Shown piece by piece: positions 26,444 to 38,802 of a DNA stretch of 64,000 nt (position 1 is its first letter; each line of letters opens with the position of its first letter). The position numbers and the translations under genes are program-made. The stretch is from Pectobacterium versatile (GTDB lineage: Bacteria; Pseudomonadota; Gammaproteobacteria; Enterobacterales; Enterobacteriaceae): assembly GCF_020166435.1 (NCBI RefSeq), contig NZ_JAINZP010000011.1, positions 1-64,000 of the forward strand, read 5' to 3'. Below the pieces are notes generated by a model. The model saw only the letters and a program-made list of their open reading frames with translations. It did no database searches and was not told the origin of the DNA.

Positions 26444-29400
26444 ATGTTTAGAATCTATCACTCCAATCAGTTAGATATCTTGAAAAGACTGATGGTTGAG
26501 CTGATAAAACGTCAGCCGCTTGCGGATCCCTTCCAGCAGGAAGTGATTTTGGTGCAAAGCCCGGGGATGGCACAGTGGCTGCAAATTGAACTGGCTGGAC
26601 ACTTCGGCATTGCTGCCAATATTCAATTCCCGCTGCCGGGTGTTTTTTTGTGGAATATGTGTCGCTATGTGCTGCCGGATATTCCAAAAGAAAGCGCTTT
26701 CAGTAAGGATGCGATGACGTGGAAGCTCATGCATTTGCTGCCCGATTTGTTGGCACAGCCTGATTTTGCGGCCCTTAACCACTATTTGCAGGATGACGAT
26801 AACCAGCGCAAGCTGCATCAGCTTGCTGGACGCGTAGCGGATCTTTTCGATCAATATCTGATTTATCGCCCTGAGTGGATCAAGGCATGGCAAGAAGGGA
26901 AACAGGTTGACGATCTCGGTGGCAACCAGCTGTGGCAATCGGCACTGTGGCGTGCGTTGGTTGACTACACTCGCGAACTGGCGCAGCCCGAATGGCACCA
27001 TGCGATTCTGTATCAACGCTTTATTACTGCGTTAGAGCAGGCAAAATCGTGCCCTAAAGGCCTGCCGCCACGCGTTTTTATCTGCGGTATTTCGGCGTTA
27101 CCCCCTATCTATTTACAGGCGTTGAACGCGCTGGCGCAGCATATTGACGTGCATCTGCTATTTACCAATCCTTGTCGCCATTACTGGAGTGACATTCAGG
27201 ATTATAAATTCCTGGCGAAGCTAAAAGCCCGCCACCGTCGCCTACATCGCTTTGACGGCGAGCAGACTGATGAAACCCGCGCGTTATTTCGCGATCCCTC
27301 ACAGGCAGAAACGTTGTTCAACGACGACGGTAAACAGTCGATTAATAACCCCTTGCTGGCATCGTGGGGAAAGCTGGGGCGCGATAACCTTTATCTGCTG
27401 GCTGAGTTGGATAGCGTGCAGGAAATCGACGCCTTTGTGGAGTCGGATGGCGAGAACCTGCTGCAAACCTTGCAGCGCGACATTCTTGAGCTGGAAGATC
27501 ACGCGGTGGTGGCCGTCAGCCACGAAACGCAGAACACCAGCATGCAAAAACGCCTGCTGGCTCTTGACGATCGTTCGATTGATTTTCACGCCTGCCATAG
27601 CCCGCAGCGTGAGGTTGAAGTGCTTCACGATCGGCTGCTGGCCATGATGGCCGACGATCCTGAGCTAATGCCGCGCGACGTCATTGTGATGATGGCGGAT
27701 ATCGACAGCTATACGCCGTTTATTCAGGCGGTGTTTGGTAATGCGCCGGATAACCGCTATCTGCCTTTTGCCATCTCCGATCAGCGTGCGCGACATGCGC
27801 ATCCCGCATTGCAGGCGGTAATCAGCCTGCTGGATTTACCGACGAGCCGTTTTACGGCAGAACAGGTTCTGGCATTGCTTGAAGTGCCCGCGCTGGCTGC
27901 GCGTTTCGGTATTCAGGAAGAAGGGCTACGTCGTCTGCGCCTGTGGGTAGTGGAATCAGGTGTGCGCTGGGGATTGGATGACGACAACGTGCGCGATCTG
28001 ATGCTACCGCCAACGGGGCAACATACATGGCGTTTTGGCCTGACGAGAATGCTGTTGGGCTATGCGATGGACAGCCAGGTCGGCGACTGGCAGGGCGTAT
28101 TGCCTTACGATGAATCCAGCGGCCTGATTGCCGAACTGGCTGGTCAACTGGCCGAACTGCTGATGCAGATCCACCACTGGCGTCAGTGTCTGTCTCAGCC
28201 ACGTGTGCTTGTTGACTGGTTACCGCTGTGCCGAGAGCTGATCGAAACCTTCTTTGATGCTGACAGCGAGACGGAAGCGGCGCTGGCATTGGTAGAAAAA
28301 CAGTGGCAGTACGTGATTGGTATGGGCACGATGGCGCATTATCCGCAACAGGTGCCGATCTCCCGGTTACGTGATGAACTGTCACGGCGTCTCGATCAGG
28401 AGCGACTCAGCCAGCGTTTTCTGGCCGGTTCGATCAACTTTTGTACGCTGATGCCCATGCGTTCCATCCCGTTCAAGGTCGTGTGTTTGTTGGGTATGAA
28501 TGACGGTGTTTATCCCCGAACGCTGCCGCCACTCGGGTTCGATCTGATGGGGCGGAAAATCAAGCGCGGCGATCGTAGCCGACGTGATGATGACCGCTAT
28601 CTGTTTCTTGAGGCGCTCCTGTCGGCGCAGCACAAACTCTATATCAGCTATATCGGGCGCTCGATCCAGGATAATACGCGACACTATCCTTCCGTATTGG
28701 TCAGCGAACTGACGGAATACATTGCACAAAGTTACGTCCTGCCGGGTGATGAAGCGCTGGATATCGATAGCAGCGCGGAGCGCGTGGTGAAGCACCTTTG
28801 CCGCGAACATAGCCGGATGCCTTTTGATGCGAATAACTTCCTGTCTTCACCGCAGCCGTTGAGCTTTGCGGCAGAGTGGCTGGCAGCGGCGAACCAAAAA
28901 GGGGAAGCTCAGCCTGATTTCGATCGTGAAGCCTTGTCCGAAAGAGCGAGTGATAGGGATGTGAGTCTGGACGATCTGAAGCGTTTTTATCGCCATCCTG
29001 TGCGAGCCTTTTTTCAGCTGCGGCTTGGCGTGAGTTTTAGGCTGCACAGCGATGAGCTGTTGGATGAAGAGCCCTTTGTGGTTGATAGCCTTAACCGCTA
29101 TCAATTGAATAGCGAGTTGCTTAATACCTTGATTAATGAAGGCGATACCGAAAAACTGTATCGTCGTGCCAGAGCCGCGGGTGAGTTGCCCTATGGCGCG
29201 TTCGGCGAAATTTACTGGCAGGAACAGCAGCAGGAGATGGCGCAGTTGGCTGCGCGTGTACGCGATGAATTAACGCCTTCGCTGTCGGTTAGTCGGGAAG
29301 TGGATATCCTCCTTGACGGCGTGCGCGTCAGTGGCTGGCTGAATCAGGTTCAGCCGGATGGTTTGCTGCGCTGGCGTCCGGGCACACTTTCTATGAAGGA

Positions 29401-29842
29401 TGGCATTACGCTGTGGTTGGAACATCTGGCCTACTGCGCAACGGGCGGACAGGGTGAAAGCCGACTGTATGGGCGGGAAGACACGGCGTGGCGCTTTGCT
29501 GCCTTGTCGGAAGCGCAGGCCAGAGAACATCTGGCTGTCATGCTGGATGGATATCGTCAGGGAATGAGCAAGCCGCTGTTATTGCTAAATAAAGCAGGGA
29601 GCGCCTGGCTAGCTGAATGTTATGATCGTGAAAGCGATAGCCTGCGGGTGGATGAGGACGCGCAGAACAAAGCGCGGACCCGGTTACTGCAAGCCTGGCA
29701 GGGCAACATGGGAATGCGGGGTGAAGGTGAGGATTATTACCTGCAACGCATTATTCGTGAGTTGGATGAAAAGCGAATGAATGAGGTGATTGAAGCGGCG
29801 CAAATCTGGCTACTGCCACCGTTCCGCTTTAATCTGGCTTGA
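26444..29842 (+). CDS. recC: exodeoxyribonuclease V gamma subunit RecC
   Basis: Chi-recognising subunit of RecBCD, built on inactivated helicase and nuclease folds. At 1132 aa it is close to E. coli RecC (1122). Conserved parts include the N-terminal VQSPGMAQWLQIELA and the PMRSIPFKVVCLLGMNDGVYPR segment. The downstream order ptrA, recB, recD is the standard enterobacterial arrangement. Confidence 0.96.
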   Translation: MFRIYHSNQLDILKRLMVELIKRQPLADPFQQEVILVQSPGMAQWLQIELAGHFGIAANIQFPLPGVFLWNMCRYVLPDIPKESAFSKDAMTWKLMHLLPDLLAQPDFAALNHYLQDDDNQRKLHQLAGRVADLFDQYLIYRPEWIKAWQEGKQVDDLGGNQLWQSALWRALVDYTRELAQPEWHHAILYQRFITALEQAKSCPKGLPPRVFICGISALPPIYLQALNALAQHIDVHLLFTNPCRHYWSDIQDYKFLAKLKARHRRLHRFDGEQTDETRALFRDPSQAETLFNDDGKQSINNPLLASWGKLGRDNLYLLAELDSVQEIDAFVESDGENLLQTLQRDILELEDHAVVAVSHETQNTSMQKRLLALDDRSIDFHACHSPQREVEVLHDRLLAMMADDPELMPRDVIVMMADIDSYTPFIQAVFGNAPDNRYLPFAISDQRARHAHPALQAVISLLDLPTSRFTAEQVLALLEVPALAARFGIQEEGLRRLRLWVVESGVRWGLDDDNVRDLMLPPTGQHTWRFGLTRMLLGYAMDSQVGDWQGVLPYDESSGLIAELAGQLAELLMQIHHWRQCLSQPRVLVDWLPLCRELIETFFDADSETEAALALVEKQWQYVIGMGTMAHYPQQVPISRLRDELSRRLDQERLSQRFLAGSINFCTLMPMRSIPFKVVCLLGMNDGVYPRTLPPLGFDLMGRKIKRGDRSRRDDDRYLFLEALLSAQHKLYISYIGRSIQDNTRHYPSVLVSELTEYIAQSYVLPGDEALDIDSSAERVVKHLCREHSRMPFDANNFLSSPQPLSFAAEWLAAANQKGEAQPDFDREALSERASDRDVSLDDLKRFYRHPVRAFFQLRLGVSFRLHSDELLDEEPFVVDSLNRYQLNSELLNTLINEGDTEKLYRRARAAGELPYGAFGEIYWQEQQQEMAQLAARVRDELTPSLSVSREVDILLDGVRVSGWLNQVQPDGLLRWRPGTLSMKDGITLWLEHLAYCATGGQGESRLYGREDTAWRFAALSEAQAREHLAVMLDGYRQGMSKPLLLLNKAGSAWLAECYDRESDSLRVDEDAQNKARTRLLQAWQGNMGMRGEGEDYYLQRIIRELDEKRMNEVIEAAQIWLLPPFRFNLA

Positions 29843-29938
29843 TGGGCTTGCTTTGGATGATGCCCGAATAGATTTCGAGGTGCGAGAAGATAACGCACTG
29901 CAACGTGAAAAGTGATGGATATGAGGTTGGAGAATTGC

Positions 29939-32875
29939 ATGCGTAAACAGTGGGTCTGGATTACCGGGTGGTTTCTTTTATTCACATTCTGGCTTCCGGC
30001 GAGTTGGGCTGAGACGGGCTGGCAGCCGCTGGCTCAGACGATTCGAAAAAGCGAAAAAGATCCGCGGCAATATCAGGCGATCAAACTGGATAACGGAATG
30101 ACCGTTCTGCTGGTTTCCGATCCACAGGCACCCAAATCTTTGGCATCACTGGCGCTGCCTATTGGCTCACTGGACGATCCCAATAATCAACTGGGATTGG
30201 CGCATTACCTCGAACATATGGTGCTGATGGGGTCGAAACGTTACCCAGAGCCAGAGGCGCTGTCCGAATTTTTGAAAAAGCATGGCGGTAGCCACAATGC
30301 CAGCACGGCGTCTTACCGCACGGCGTTTTATCTGGAAGTGGAAAATGATGCGCTGCGGCCCGCCGTCGATCGGATGGCGGATGCAATTGCGGAGCCGCTG
30401 CTCGACCCGGTGAATGCCGATCGCGAGCGTAATGCGGTCAATGCGGAATTAACGATGGCGCGTTCGCGTGACGGTCACCGCATGGCGCAGGTGGGGGCTG
30501 AGACGCTGAACCCGGCGCACCCGAGCGCGCGTTTTTCGGGGGGCAATCTTGAAACCCTGAGCGATAAACCCGGCAGTAAACTGCATGATGAGCTGGTGAA
30601 GTTCTATCAGAAATACTACTCAGCCAACCTGATGAAAGGGGTGATTTACAGCAATCAACCTCTGCCTGAACTGGCGAAACTGGCGGTCGACACATTCGGG
30701 CGCATTCCCAATCACAACGCCAGCGTTCCTGCGGTTACCGTTCCTGTGGCGACGGAAAAGCAGCGCGGCGTAATGATTCACTATGTTCCTGCTCAGCCGA
30801 GAAAACAGATGCGCATTGAGTTTCGCGTCAGCGATATTAGCCAGGCGTTTCGCAGCAAGACGGATACCTATATTAGCTATCTGATCGGCAACCGCAGCCA
30901 GAATACGCTCTCTGACTGGTTGCAAAAGGAAGGGCTGGTTGAATCTATCGGTGCAGGTTCTTCGCCGATCATCGACCGTAACGGCGGCATGTTCGCTATT
31001 TCAGCCTCGCTGACCGATAAAGGTCTGGCACAGCGTGATGAAGTGATCGCTGCGATATTCCGTTACTTGCAACAAATCCGCACAGAAGGGATTCAGCAGC
31101 GTTATTTTGATGAGATCGCGCATGTTCTGGATCTGGATTTCCGCTATCCGTCCATCAGCCGTGATATGGACTACATCGAATGGTTGGTTGATACCATGCT
31201 GCGTGTGCCGGTCGAACATACGTTGGATGCCCAGTATGTTGCCGATCGCTACGATCCGAAGGCTATCGCTGCTCGACTGGATGAGATGACGCCGCAGAAC
31301 GCGCGCGTTTGGGTCATCAGTCCGAATGAGCCACATAATAAAGTGGCCTACTTTGTCGATGCGCCGTACGAGATGAATAAGATCCCGTCAGCAACATTCG
31401 CAAAATGGAAAACGCTGGGGCAGAAAATGTCACTGTCGTTGCCGACGATCAACCCCTATATCCCGGATGATTTCTCCCTGATCAAAGCCGATAAGGCGAT
31501 GACCAAACCGACGCTCCTGCTGAATCAGCCAGGGTTGCGCGTGCTGTATATGCCAAGCCACTACTTTGCCGATGAACCGAAAGCGGAAATCACGCTGTTC
31601 CTGCGTAATCAGGAAGCGCGCAGTACCGCCCGTAATCAGGTGCTGTTTGCGTTAAACGATTATCTGGCAGGTCTGGCGCTGGATGAACTCAGCTATCAGG
31701 CTTCGATCGGCGGCATCAGTTTCTCCACCCGCAGCAATGATGGTCTGGTGATTAGCGCCAATGGCTATACCCAACATTTGCCACGGTTGCTGCTGACGTT
31801 GGCGGATGGCTACGCCTCCTTTACCTCGACGGAAGCACAGCTGGAGCAGGCGAAATCCTGGTACATACAGCAGCTGGATGGGGTAGAGAAATCAAAAGCC
31901 TTTGAACAGGCGTTACAGCCGGTTCAGGCGATATCGCAATTGCCTTACTTTGAGCGCGCAGAACGTCGTAACCTGCTGAAGGATATCCGTTTACAGGACG
32001 TCGTTAACTATCGCAAAGACCTGCTGCAAAAAGCCACGCCGGAAATGCTGGTCGTTGGCAATCTGGCTCCAGAGCGAGTCACCGAGCTGGCGAACACGCT
32101 GAAAACGCATCTGAAGGCCGGTGGCGACAATCTGTCGCGCAGCGATGATGTCAAAGTCAGTAAGCCGCAGCTTGCTAATCTCCAGCGCCCGGGAAGCAGC
32201 ACGGATTCTGCGTTAGCGGCGGTGTATGTACCGACGGGTTATTCGGAAACGGAAAGCATGGCGTATAGCTCGGTGCTGGGGCAGATCGTTCAGCCTTGGT
32301 TCTATAGCCAACTGAGAACCGAAGAGCAGCTGGGTTACGCGGTGTTTGCCTTCCCAACGACGGTCGGTCGACAGATGGGCATCGCCTTCCTGCTGCAAAG
32401 CAACAGCAAACAGCCTGCTTATCTGTATCAGCGTTATGAAGATTTTTACCTGAAAGCGCAAAAACGACTGCGTGAAATGAGTGAAGAAGAGTTCACGCAG
32501 TATAAGCAAGGCGTGATGAATGAACTGAGTCAGCGTCCGCAAACCTTAGGCGAAGAGGCCAGCCGACTGCGTCGCGATCTGGATCAGGAAAACTTCGCTT
32601 TTGATTCACGTGAGAAACTGCTCGAACAAATCAAACCGCTGACGGTGGCGCAACTAGCAGACTTCTTCCAGAAGGCGCTGAAGCCTGAAGGCCTGGCTAT
32701 TCTGTCGCAGGTTTCCGGTAGCCATCATGGTAAAGCCGACTATGCCGCACCGAAAGGATGGCATACCTACGCGGATGCGTCTTCATTGCAGAAAACGTTA
32801 CCGCGTGAGAAAGCGCCCACGATGATCCCTGCGCCAGCAGCATCGGAAGCTGTCGGTAAGGTTTCAGCAGAATGA
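29939..32875 (+). CDS. ptrA: protease III (pitrilysin)
   Basis: Periplasmic zinc metallopeptidase of family M16 that degrades small peptides. The ATG at 29939 has GGAG upstream and opens a signal peptide ending near WAE; an in-frame ATG 27 nt earlier lacks a good ribosome binding site. The inverted zinc motif HYLEH gives H89, E92 and H93, one off E. coli numbering. At 978 aa it is somewhat longer than the E. coli protein (962). Its stop overlaps the recB start (ATGA). Confidence 0.95.
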   Translation: MRKQWVWITGWFLLFTFWLPASWAETGWQPLAQTIRKSEKDPRQYQAIKLDNGMTVLLVSDPQAPKSLASLALPIGSLDDPNNQLGLAHYLEHMVLMGSKRYPEPEALSEFLKKHGGSHNASTASYRTAFYLEVENDALRPAVDRMADAIAEPLLDPVNADRERNAVNAELTMARSRDGHRMAQVGAETLNPAHPSARFSGGNLETLSDKPGSKLHDELVKFYQKYYSANLMKGVIYSNQPLPELAKLAVDTFGRIPNHNASVPAVTVPVATEKQRGVMIHYVPAQPRKQMRIEFRVSDISQAFRSKTDTYISYLIGNRSQNTLSDWLQKEGLVESIGAGSSPIIDRNGGMFAISASLTDKGLAQRDEVIAAIFRYLQQIRTEGIQQRYFDEIAHVLDLDFRYPSISRDMDYIEWLVDTMLRVPVEHTLDAQYVADRYDPKAIAARLDEMTPQNARVWVISPNEPHNKVAYFVDAPYEMNKIPSATFAKWKTLGQKMSLSLPTINPYIPDDFSLIKADKAMTKPTLLLNQPGLRVLYMPSHYFADEPKAEITLFLRNQEARSTARNQVLFALNDYLAGLALDELSYQASIGGISFSTRSNDGLVISANGYTQHLPRLLLTLADGYASFTSTEAQLEQAKSWYIQQLDGVEKSKAFEQALQPVQAISQLPYFERAERRNLLKDIRLQDVVNYRKDLLQKATPEMLVVGNLAPERVTELANTLKTHLKAGGDNLSRSDDVKVSKPQLANLQRPGSSTDSALAAVYVPTGYSETESMAYSSVLGQIVQPWFYSQLRTEEQLGYAVFAFPTTVGRQMGIAFLLQSNSKQPAYLYQRYEDFYLKAQKRLREMSEEEFTQYKQGVMNELSQRPQTLGEEASRLRRDLDQENFAFDSREKLLEQIKPLTVAQLADFFQKALKPEGLAILSQVSGSHHGKADYAAPKGWHTYADASSLQKTLPREKAPTMIPAPAASEAVGKVSAE

Positions 32876-35800
32876 AAAATGCCGCGCCGCAATCATTAGA
32901 CGTCATGACGTTGCCGCTCCTGGGGGAGCGGTTGATTGAGGCGTCGGCCGGAACGGGAAAAACCTATACGCTGGCTGCGCTTTACCTGCGTCTGTTGCTA
33001 GGGCTGGGCAAGCAAGCCGCGTATCCACGTCCGCTGCTGGTCGAGGAAATTCTGGTTGTGACCTTTACGGAGGCCGCGACCGAAGAACTGCGGGAGCGTA
33101 TTCGTGCCAGAATCCACGCTTTGCGCATCGCCTGCCTGCGTAAAAGCGCGCAGGGTGAAGAGGCGGAGAAGCCTAAAGATACTTCGCTAGGGCAGTTGCT
33201 GGCGGAGATTTCGGACCACCGCGATGCGGCGGATGTCTTACTGGCGGCCGAACGACAAATGGACGAAGCGGCGATCTACACGATCCATGGCTTCTGCCAG
33301 CGTATGCTCAGTACCAATGCGTTTGAATCCGGCGTGCTTTTTGAACAGGTGCTGATAGAAGATGAACAGCCGCTGCGCCGTCAGGCCTGCGCCGATTTCT
33401 GGCGTCGTTATTGTTATCCGCTGCCGGTAGAAGTTGCACGGATTGTCGGTCTGGAGTGGAAAGGGCCGGAAAGCCTGCTGGCCGATCTGGCTCCTTATCT
33501 ACATGGTGAAGCGCCTGCGTTCCGCTTGCCGCCAGAAGAAGATGAAACGCTGCTGAGTCGACATGAGAAGATCGTGATGACGATCGACGCGTACAAACAA
33601 CGCTGGCTGGCGTCAGCAGCGGATCTGGAAGCGTTGATTAGCGCTTCTGGTGTCGATAAACGCAGCTACAGCAGTAAGCATCTTCCCAACTGGCTACAGA
33701 AAGTTACGCTGTGGGCAGAGCAGCCAACGCTGGATTATCAACTGCCGAAAGATCTGGTGAGATTTGCCCAGCAAACGCTAATAGAGAAAACGAAGAAAGG
33801 CGAGCCGCCTGTTCATGCCCTCTTTGAGGAGACCGAACGGCTGCTTGAAGCGCCGCTGTCGCTGCGTGATGTAGTCATTGTCCGCGCGCTGTCGGCGATC
33901 CGGGAGTCGGTGCGTGAGGAAAAACGGCAGCGTGCAGAACTGGGATTTGACGATCTGCTGAGCTGTCTGGATGACGCATTGCAACAGCCGAATGGGGAAC
34001 AGCTTGCCTGTGCCATTCGTGAGCGTTATCCGGTAGCGATGATCGATGAATTTCAGGATACCGACCCTCAACAATATCGTATTTTCCGCACGCTTTATGT
34101 CGGGCAACCGCAGTGTGGACTATTGCTCATCGGTGATCCTAAACAGGCTATCTATGCGTTTCGCGGTGCGGATATTTTTACCTATATGCATGCGCGCGGA
34201 GAAGTGGCTGCACACTATACGCTGGGCACAAACTGGCGCTCGTCGCACCAGATGGTTCGCGGCGTTAACCGCTTGTTTGAACGTCTGGAAAATCCTTTTA
34301 TTTTCCAAAACATCCCTTTTCTGCCAGTCAAGCCGGCTGAATCTAAGCGCGGTTTGGTGTTTGAAGTCGCGGGGCAGCCGCAGCCTGCGCTGCAATTCTG
34401 GCTAACGGGTTCGGAACCGATTGGCGTAGGAGATTATCAGCAGCGGATGGCACGCCAGTGTGCGGCGCAGATTCGTGACTGGCTGGCGGCCAGCCAGCGT
34501 AGCGAAGCCTGGCTGATCACCGACGATTCTCGCCGTTTGGTCAGGGCATCTGACATGAGCGTGCTGGTGCGTAGCCGACGTGAAGCCTCGCTGATTCGTG
34601 ATGCGCTGAGCCGTTTGTCCATTCCCTCGGTGTATCTATCCAATCGAGACAGCGTATTCAGTACGCCGGAAGCCAGCGATATGTTGTGGCTGTTGCAGGC
34701 GGTGCTGGCACCGGAACAGGAGCGCACGTTACGCAGTGCTATGGCGACGGCCTTGATGGGACTGGATGCCGAACAGGTTGATGCATTAGGGCAAAGCGAA
34801 GCCGCATGGGATGAACTGGTGGATGAATTTGCGGGCTACCGGGCTCTATGGCGTCAGCGCGGCGTGCTGCCGATGCTGCGGGCGTTGATGAGTCAACATC
34901 AGCTGGCGGAGAACCTGCTGGCGAGTGCGGAGGGCGAACGCCGGATTACCGATATTTTGCACATCGGTGAATTATTGCAGGATGCTTCGGCAACGCTTGA
35001 TAGCGAACATGCGCTGGTGCGCTGGCTATCACAACAAATTGTCCAACCTAATCCGCAGGCAGAGAATCAGCAGCTACGTCTGGAAAGCGATCGTCATTTG
35101 GTGCAGATCGTGACGATTCACAAATCGAAAGGGCTGGAATATCCGCTGGTGTGGCTGCCTTTCATCAGTAATTTTCGCGTGCAGGATCAGGGCGTTTATC
35201 ACGATCGCGAGAGCTATCAGGCCGTGTTGGACCTGCAAAATAATGAAGAAAGCCAGACGCTGGCGGAAGAAGAGCGGCTGGCGGAAGATTTACGCTTGCT
35301 GTATGTCGCGCTGACCCGTTCTATCTATCACTGTAGCGTGGGCGTCGCCCCCGTTCAGCGATCGCGTAAGAAAGACGGCAGCAGCGATATGCACCAGAGC
35401 GCGCTGGGCTATTTACTCCAACGTGGCAAAGAGGCCGAGGCAGCAACGTTAGTCAGCGAGCTGGAAGGCATGGTTGGCGACGGTGTCGCATTAACACCGC
35501 TACAGGCAACGGAAGAACAGCGTTGGCAGCCAGATAGACCAGAATTGGCCGAGCTGCGGGCTCGTCACATTGAACGCCAACTACGCGACGGCTGGCGAGT
35601 AACCAGCTATTCGGGGCTTCAGCAACATGGTTCTGCAAGCGCACAGGATCTGGTGCCGCGTCTGGATATCGAAGCGATAGGCGAGCGTCAGGAAGCGGAT
35701 GAAACCCAACTGACACCGCATACGTTTCCACGTGGCGCGAGTCCGGGAACGTTTTTGCATAGCCTGTTTGAAACGCTGGATTTCACTCAGCCCGTTGAGG

Positions 35801-36453
35801 ATGACTGGCTGGCTGAGCAGTTGCAGCTACAGGGATTTGAAGCGCACTGGAATCCTGTATTGAAGACGTGGATGGATACGCTGTTGCATACGTCGCTTAA
35901 CGATCAAGGGATTATGCTGTCAGCGCTGGATAACGCCGATAAACAGGCCGAATTACAGTTCTACATACCGATTGACGCACCAATACAGGCGGCGCAGCTC
36001 GATCGGTTGGCAAAGCATCACGATCCGCTATCCGCGCGGTGTCCGGCGCTCTCTTTTCAGCAGGTGAAAGGCATGCTGAAAGGGTTTATCGATCTGGTGT
36101 TCCGCTGGGAAGGGCGCTATTACCTGCTGGACTATAAATCCAACTGGCTCGGCCCTGATGCCAGCGCGTACACCCAAACGGCCATGATGCAGTCGATGGC
36201 CGAACACCGCTACGACCTGCAATACCAGCTCTACACGCTGGCTTTGCACCGCTATCTACGTCATCGCATTGCGGATTATGACTATGAGCGCCATTTTGGC
36301 GGGGTATTTTATCTGTTTTTACGCGGCGTCGAAGCGTCTCACCTTGGCAATGGCATCTTTACTTTTCGCCCCTCGGCTGAATTTGTTTTCGGGCTGGATG
36401 CGCTCTTTAAGGGAAAGACGCCTGACGGTGCTGATACAGGAATTCCCTCATGA
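32872..36453 (+). CDS. recB: exodeoxyribonuclease V beta subunit RecB
   Basis: 3'-5' SF1 helicase and the sole nuclease of RecBCD. Walker A is ASAGTGKT (K30), and the [11 protein letters not shown] motif II lies near residue 390. The C-terminal nuclease domain shows [21 protein letters not shown], with the two Asp and the Lys of the active site. It is 1193 aa against 1180 in E. coli. It overlaps ptrA and recD by 4 bp each, so all three are translationally coupled. Confidence 0.97.
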   Translation: MKNAAPQSLDVMTLPLLGERLIEASAGTGKTYTLAALYLRLLLGLGKQAAYPRPLLVEEILVVTFTEAATEELRERIRARIHALRIACLRKSAQGEEAEKPKDTSLGQLLAEISDHRDAADVLLAAERQMDEAAIYTIHGFCQRMLSTNAFESGVLFEQVLIEDEQPLRRQACADFWRRYCYPLPVEVARIVGLEWKGPESLLADLAPYLHGEAPAFRLPPEEDETLLSRHEKIVMTIDAYKQRWLASAADLEALISASGVDKRSYSSKHLPNWLQKVTLWAEQPTLDYQLPKDLVRFAQQTLIEKTKKGEPPVHALFEETERLLEAPLSLRDVVIVRALSAIRESVREEKRQRAELGFDDLLSCLDDALQQPNGEQLACAIRERYPVAMIDEFQDTDPQQYRIFRTLYVGQPQCGLLLIGDPKQAIYAFRGADIFTYMHARGEVAAHYTLGTNWRSSHQMVRGVNRLFERLENPFIFQNIPFLPVKPAESKRGLVFEVAGQPQPALQFWLTGSEPIGVGDYQQRMARQCAAQIRDWLAASQRSEAWLITDDSRRLVRASDMSVLVRSRREASLIRDALSRLSIPSVYLSNRDSVFSTPEASDMLWLLQAVLAPEQERTLRSAMATALMGLDAEQVDALGQSEAAWDELVDEFAGYRALWRQRGVLPMLRALMSQHQLAENLLASAEGERRITDILHIGELLQDASATLDSEHALVRWLSQQIVQPNPQAENQQLRLESDRHLVQIVTIHKSKGLEYPLVWLPFISNFRVQDQGVYHDRESYQAVLDLQNNEESQTLAEEERLAEDLRLLYVALTRSIYHCSVGVAPVQRSRKKDGSSDMHQSALGYLLQRGKEAEAATLVSELEGMVGDGVALTPLQATEEQRWQPDRPELAELRARHIERQLRDGWRVTSYSGLQQHGSASAQDLVPRLDIEAIGERQEADETQLTPHTFPRGASPGTFLHSLFETLDFTQPVEDDWLAEQLQLQGFEAHWNPVLKTWMDTLLHTSLNDQGIMLSALDNADKQAELQFYIPIDAPIQAAQLDRLAKHHDPLSARCPALSFQQVKGMLKGFIDLVFRWEGRYYLLDYKSNWLGPDASAYTQTAMMQSMAEHRYDLQYQLYTLALHRYLRHRIADYDYERHFGGVFYLFLRGVEASHLGNGIFTFRPSAEFVFGLDALFKGKTPDGADTGIPS

Positions 36454-38309
36454 TTGCGTTACTTGAAACGGCACTGGCGCGGCGGTTGCTGCGCCCGCTG
36501 GATGTTCAGTTCGCCAGAATGCTGGCGGATGAGACGCAGCCTGATCTGCTGTTGGCTGCCGCCTGCCTGAGTGCGCACTCGGGGGCGGGGCATGTGTGTT
36601 TACCGCTGGAGAACTTGCAGGCGCAGACGCTGTTTGACGGCCGCGAGCCTGAACTGGCGCAACAGTTGCTTGCGGGGACAGGACTAAACACGGTTGCCGC
36701 ATGGCAGCCGCGTTTACTGGCGTCCGATGCTGTCAGCGACGGCAGCAAGCCGACACCGCTGGTGTTGCAAGGAGAAAAGCTGTATTTACAGCGCAGCTGG
36801 CAGAGTGAAGGCCGCGTGGCGCGGTTTATCGCCAGCGAGCGCGATACGATCCCCGTCGATGAACCTGCAATTCGGGCGGTTTTGGATCGGCTGTTTCCTG
36901 ACACGGACGAAGAGATTAACTGGCAGAAGGTGGCTGCGGCTGTCGCGTTGACGCGCCGCATTGCGGTTATTTCTGGCGGGCCGGGAACGGGGAAAACCAC
37001 GACGGTGGCTAAGTTGTTAGCGGCGCTGATTGAGCTGAATACGGGAGACGCGTTACGTATTCAACTGGCTGCACCGACTGGGAAAGCGGCTGCGCGGCTC
37101 ACGGAGTCGCTGGGGCAGGCCCTGCACCGTCTGGTGGTGGATCCTCGGTTGCGGGAAGCGTTTCCGCAGGAAGCGACAACGCTGCATCGCCTTTTGGGGG
37201 CGGTGACGGACAGCCAGCGGCTGCGTCACCATCAGGACAACCCGCTGCATTTGGATGTGCTGATTGTGGATGAGGCATCGATGGTCGATCTGCCGATGAT
37301 GGCGAATGTGATTGCCGCGCTTCCGCCACACGCCAGAATTATCTTTCTGGGCGACCGCGATCAACTGGCGTCCGTCGAGGCGGGGGCGGTGTTAGGTGAC
37401 ATCTGTCGTTTTGCCGAAGCTGGCTATAGCCGTGCGCGGGCGCAGCAACTGCAACGCCTGACGGGCTGTACGCTGGATGACAGCGGCCCTGAAGGGCAGC
37501 CGACGGTCAGTGACAGTATCTGTCTGTTACGCCGGAGCTACCGTTTCGATCCGCATTCTGGTATTGGACAACTGGCGCTGGCGGTTAACGGCGGTGATGA
37601 TGCTCGCGTGCGTGCCGTGCTGAACGGTGAGTTTGCCGACATCACCTGTAGCCCGTTAACCGAGGCTGAAGAGTATCAGGCCATGCTGGCACAGTGTGTC
37701 GAAGGGTATCGTGATTATCTACAGCTTGTTGCTGCGGGCGCAACGCCGGATGCCGTGCTGCTTGCTTTCCAACGTTATCGCCAGCTGTGCGCGTTGCGTG
37801 AAGGGCCGTTTGGCGTAGCAGGACTGAATCAGCGTATTGAGCAGGCTTTGCATCAGTCAGGGCTGATTCAGCGCAGTCGTAATCCGCTTAACCGCTGGTA
37901 TCCCGGCCGACCGGTCATGATTGAACGTAACGATGCCGCATTGGGTCTGTTCAATGGTGATATCGGTATCGCCATGATAGGGGAAAGTGGGGAGCTGCGC
38001 GTATTTTTCCCCTTGCCGAATGGAGAAACCAAAGACGTTACGCCAAGCCGTCTGCCGCCGCATGACACAGCCTATGCGATGACGGTGCATAAATCGCAGG
38101 GATCGGAGTTCGATCATACGGCGCTGGTGCTGCCGAACCACTATTTACCGGTGTTGACGCGGGAGCTGGTGTATACCGCTATCACGCGTGCGCGCCAGCG
38201 TTTGTCACTCTATACCGATGTCCGCATTCTCTGCCGGGCGGTGAAAACGCCAACGCAGCGCTATAGCGGCTTGGAAGAGAGAATTAGCGCACTAATGATG
38301 CGTCCTTGA
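36450..38309 (+). CDS. recD: exodeoxyribonuclease V alpha subunit RecD
   Basis: 5'-3' SF1B helicase subunit of RecBCD. Walker A is GGPGTGKT (K182) and motif II is VDEASMVD. The C-terminal [13 protein letters not shown] motif completes the helicase core. The 619-aa length fits the family. It ends the recC-ptrA-recB-recD unit. In E. coli argA follows directly; here a roughly 1.9-kb insertion intervenes. Confidence 0.97.
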   Translation: MIALLETALARRLLRPLDVQFARMLADETQPDLLLAAACLSAHSGAGHVCLPLENLQAQTLFDGREPELAQQLLAGTGLNTVAAWQPRLLASDAVSDGSKPTPLVLQGEKLYLQRSWQSEGRVARFIASERDTIPVDEPAIRAVLDRLFPDTDEEINWQKVAAAVALTRRIAVISGGPGTGKTTTVAKLLAALIELNTGDALRIQLAAPTGKAAARLTESLGQALHRLVVDPRLREAFPQEATTLHRLLGAVTDSQRLRHHQDNPLHLDVLIVDEASMVDLPMMANVIAALPPHARIIFLGDRDQLASVEAGAVLGDICRFAEAGYSRARAQQLQRLTGCTLDDSGPEGQPTVSDSICLLRRSYRFDPHSGIGQLALAVNGGDDARVRAVLNGEFADITCSPLTEAEEYQAMLAQCVEGYRDYLQLVAAGATPDAVLLAFQRYRQLCALREGPFGVAGLNQRIEQALHQSGLIQRSRNPLNRWYPGRPVMIERNDAALGLFNGDIGIAMIGESGELRVFFPLPNGETKDVTPSRLPPHDTAYAMTVHKSQGSEFDHTALVLPNHYLPVLTRELVYTAITRARQRLSLYTDVRILCRAVKTPTQRYSGLEERISALMMRP

Positions 38310-38321
38310 TGGAGGATAACG

Positions 38322-38543
38322 TCAGGCGGACTCACGCTCAATCAGCGAAAAACCGATATCCATGATGGGGGAGGGCACGCTTTTCCCCTCAATCTTTTCT
38401 GCCAGCATGGCCGCTGCGTCGGTGCCGATCTTCCAGCGATCGATCCTGACGGTGGTAATCGCCTGAACGGTATCAACGAACATGTTGTTATTGATCTGCG
38501 GCACGACAACAGCAATTACCGCGAAGGTATGGCCATTGCCTAG
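38322..38543 (-). pseudogene. LacI-family regulator remnant with internal deletion
   Basis: Read on the minus strand, the frame gives GHTFAVIAVVVPQINNNMF, the usual start of the LacI-family ligand-binding domain. It then jumps to QAITTVRIDRWKIGTDAAAML and DIGFSLIERESA, the usual C-terminal end. The DNA-binding domain and the middle of the protein (some 200 residues) are missing. It abuts a recombinase remnant on the other strand. A dead gene is the simplest reading. Confidence 0.75.
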
Positions 38544-38742
38544 GCAAAAGGGAAATTACGAGGGGAAACAACCAAAGCTGTCTGGTAAACAACAAAAGGA
38601 GTTATTCCGAATGCATAAAACCGGTGAATATTCTATCAGCGATCTGGCTGAGTTATTTTCAGTTTCACGGCCAACGGTTTACTGGACGTTAATACAGAGC
38701 CTATCACTGTCGGAGGTAAAAAATGATCGAGATAATCGTTAA
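38541..38742 (+). pseudogene. site-specific recombinase (resolvase/invertase) C-terminal remnant
   Basis: The frame reads RQKGNYEGKQPKLSGKQQ and then YSISDLAELFSVSRPTVY, the hinge and helix-turn-helix of a serine recombinase of the Hin/resolvase type. The catalytic domain with its Ser is absent. It joins the LacI remnant at about 38541, suggesting a deletion or insertion boundary. It marks a former mobile element in the recD-argA interval. Confidence 0.65.
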
Positions 38743-38802
38743 CTGGTAGTAATGCAGACGCAAAGGTGTGACTAATTCTTGTTTTAACTAAAAGGATGAA
38801 TC

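Noticed and set aside
38600..38802. hrp box upstream of the kinase gene
   Set aside because: No GGAACC with a correctly spaced CCAC element was found; a type III regulon link is not shown by the promoter.
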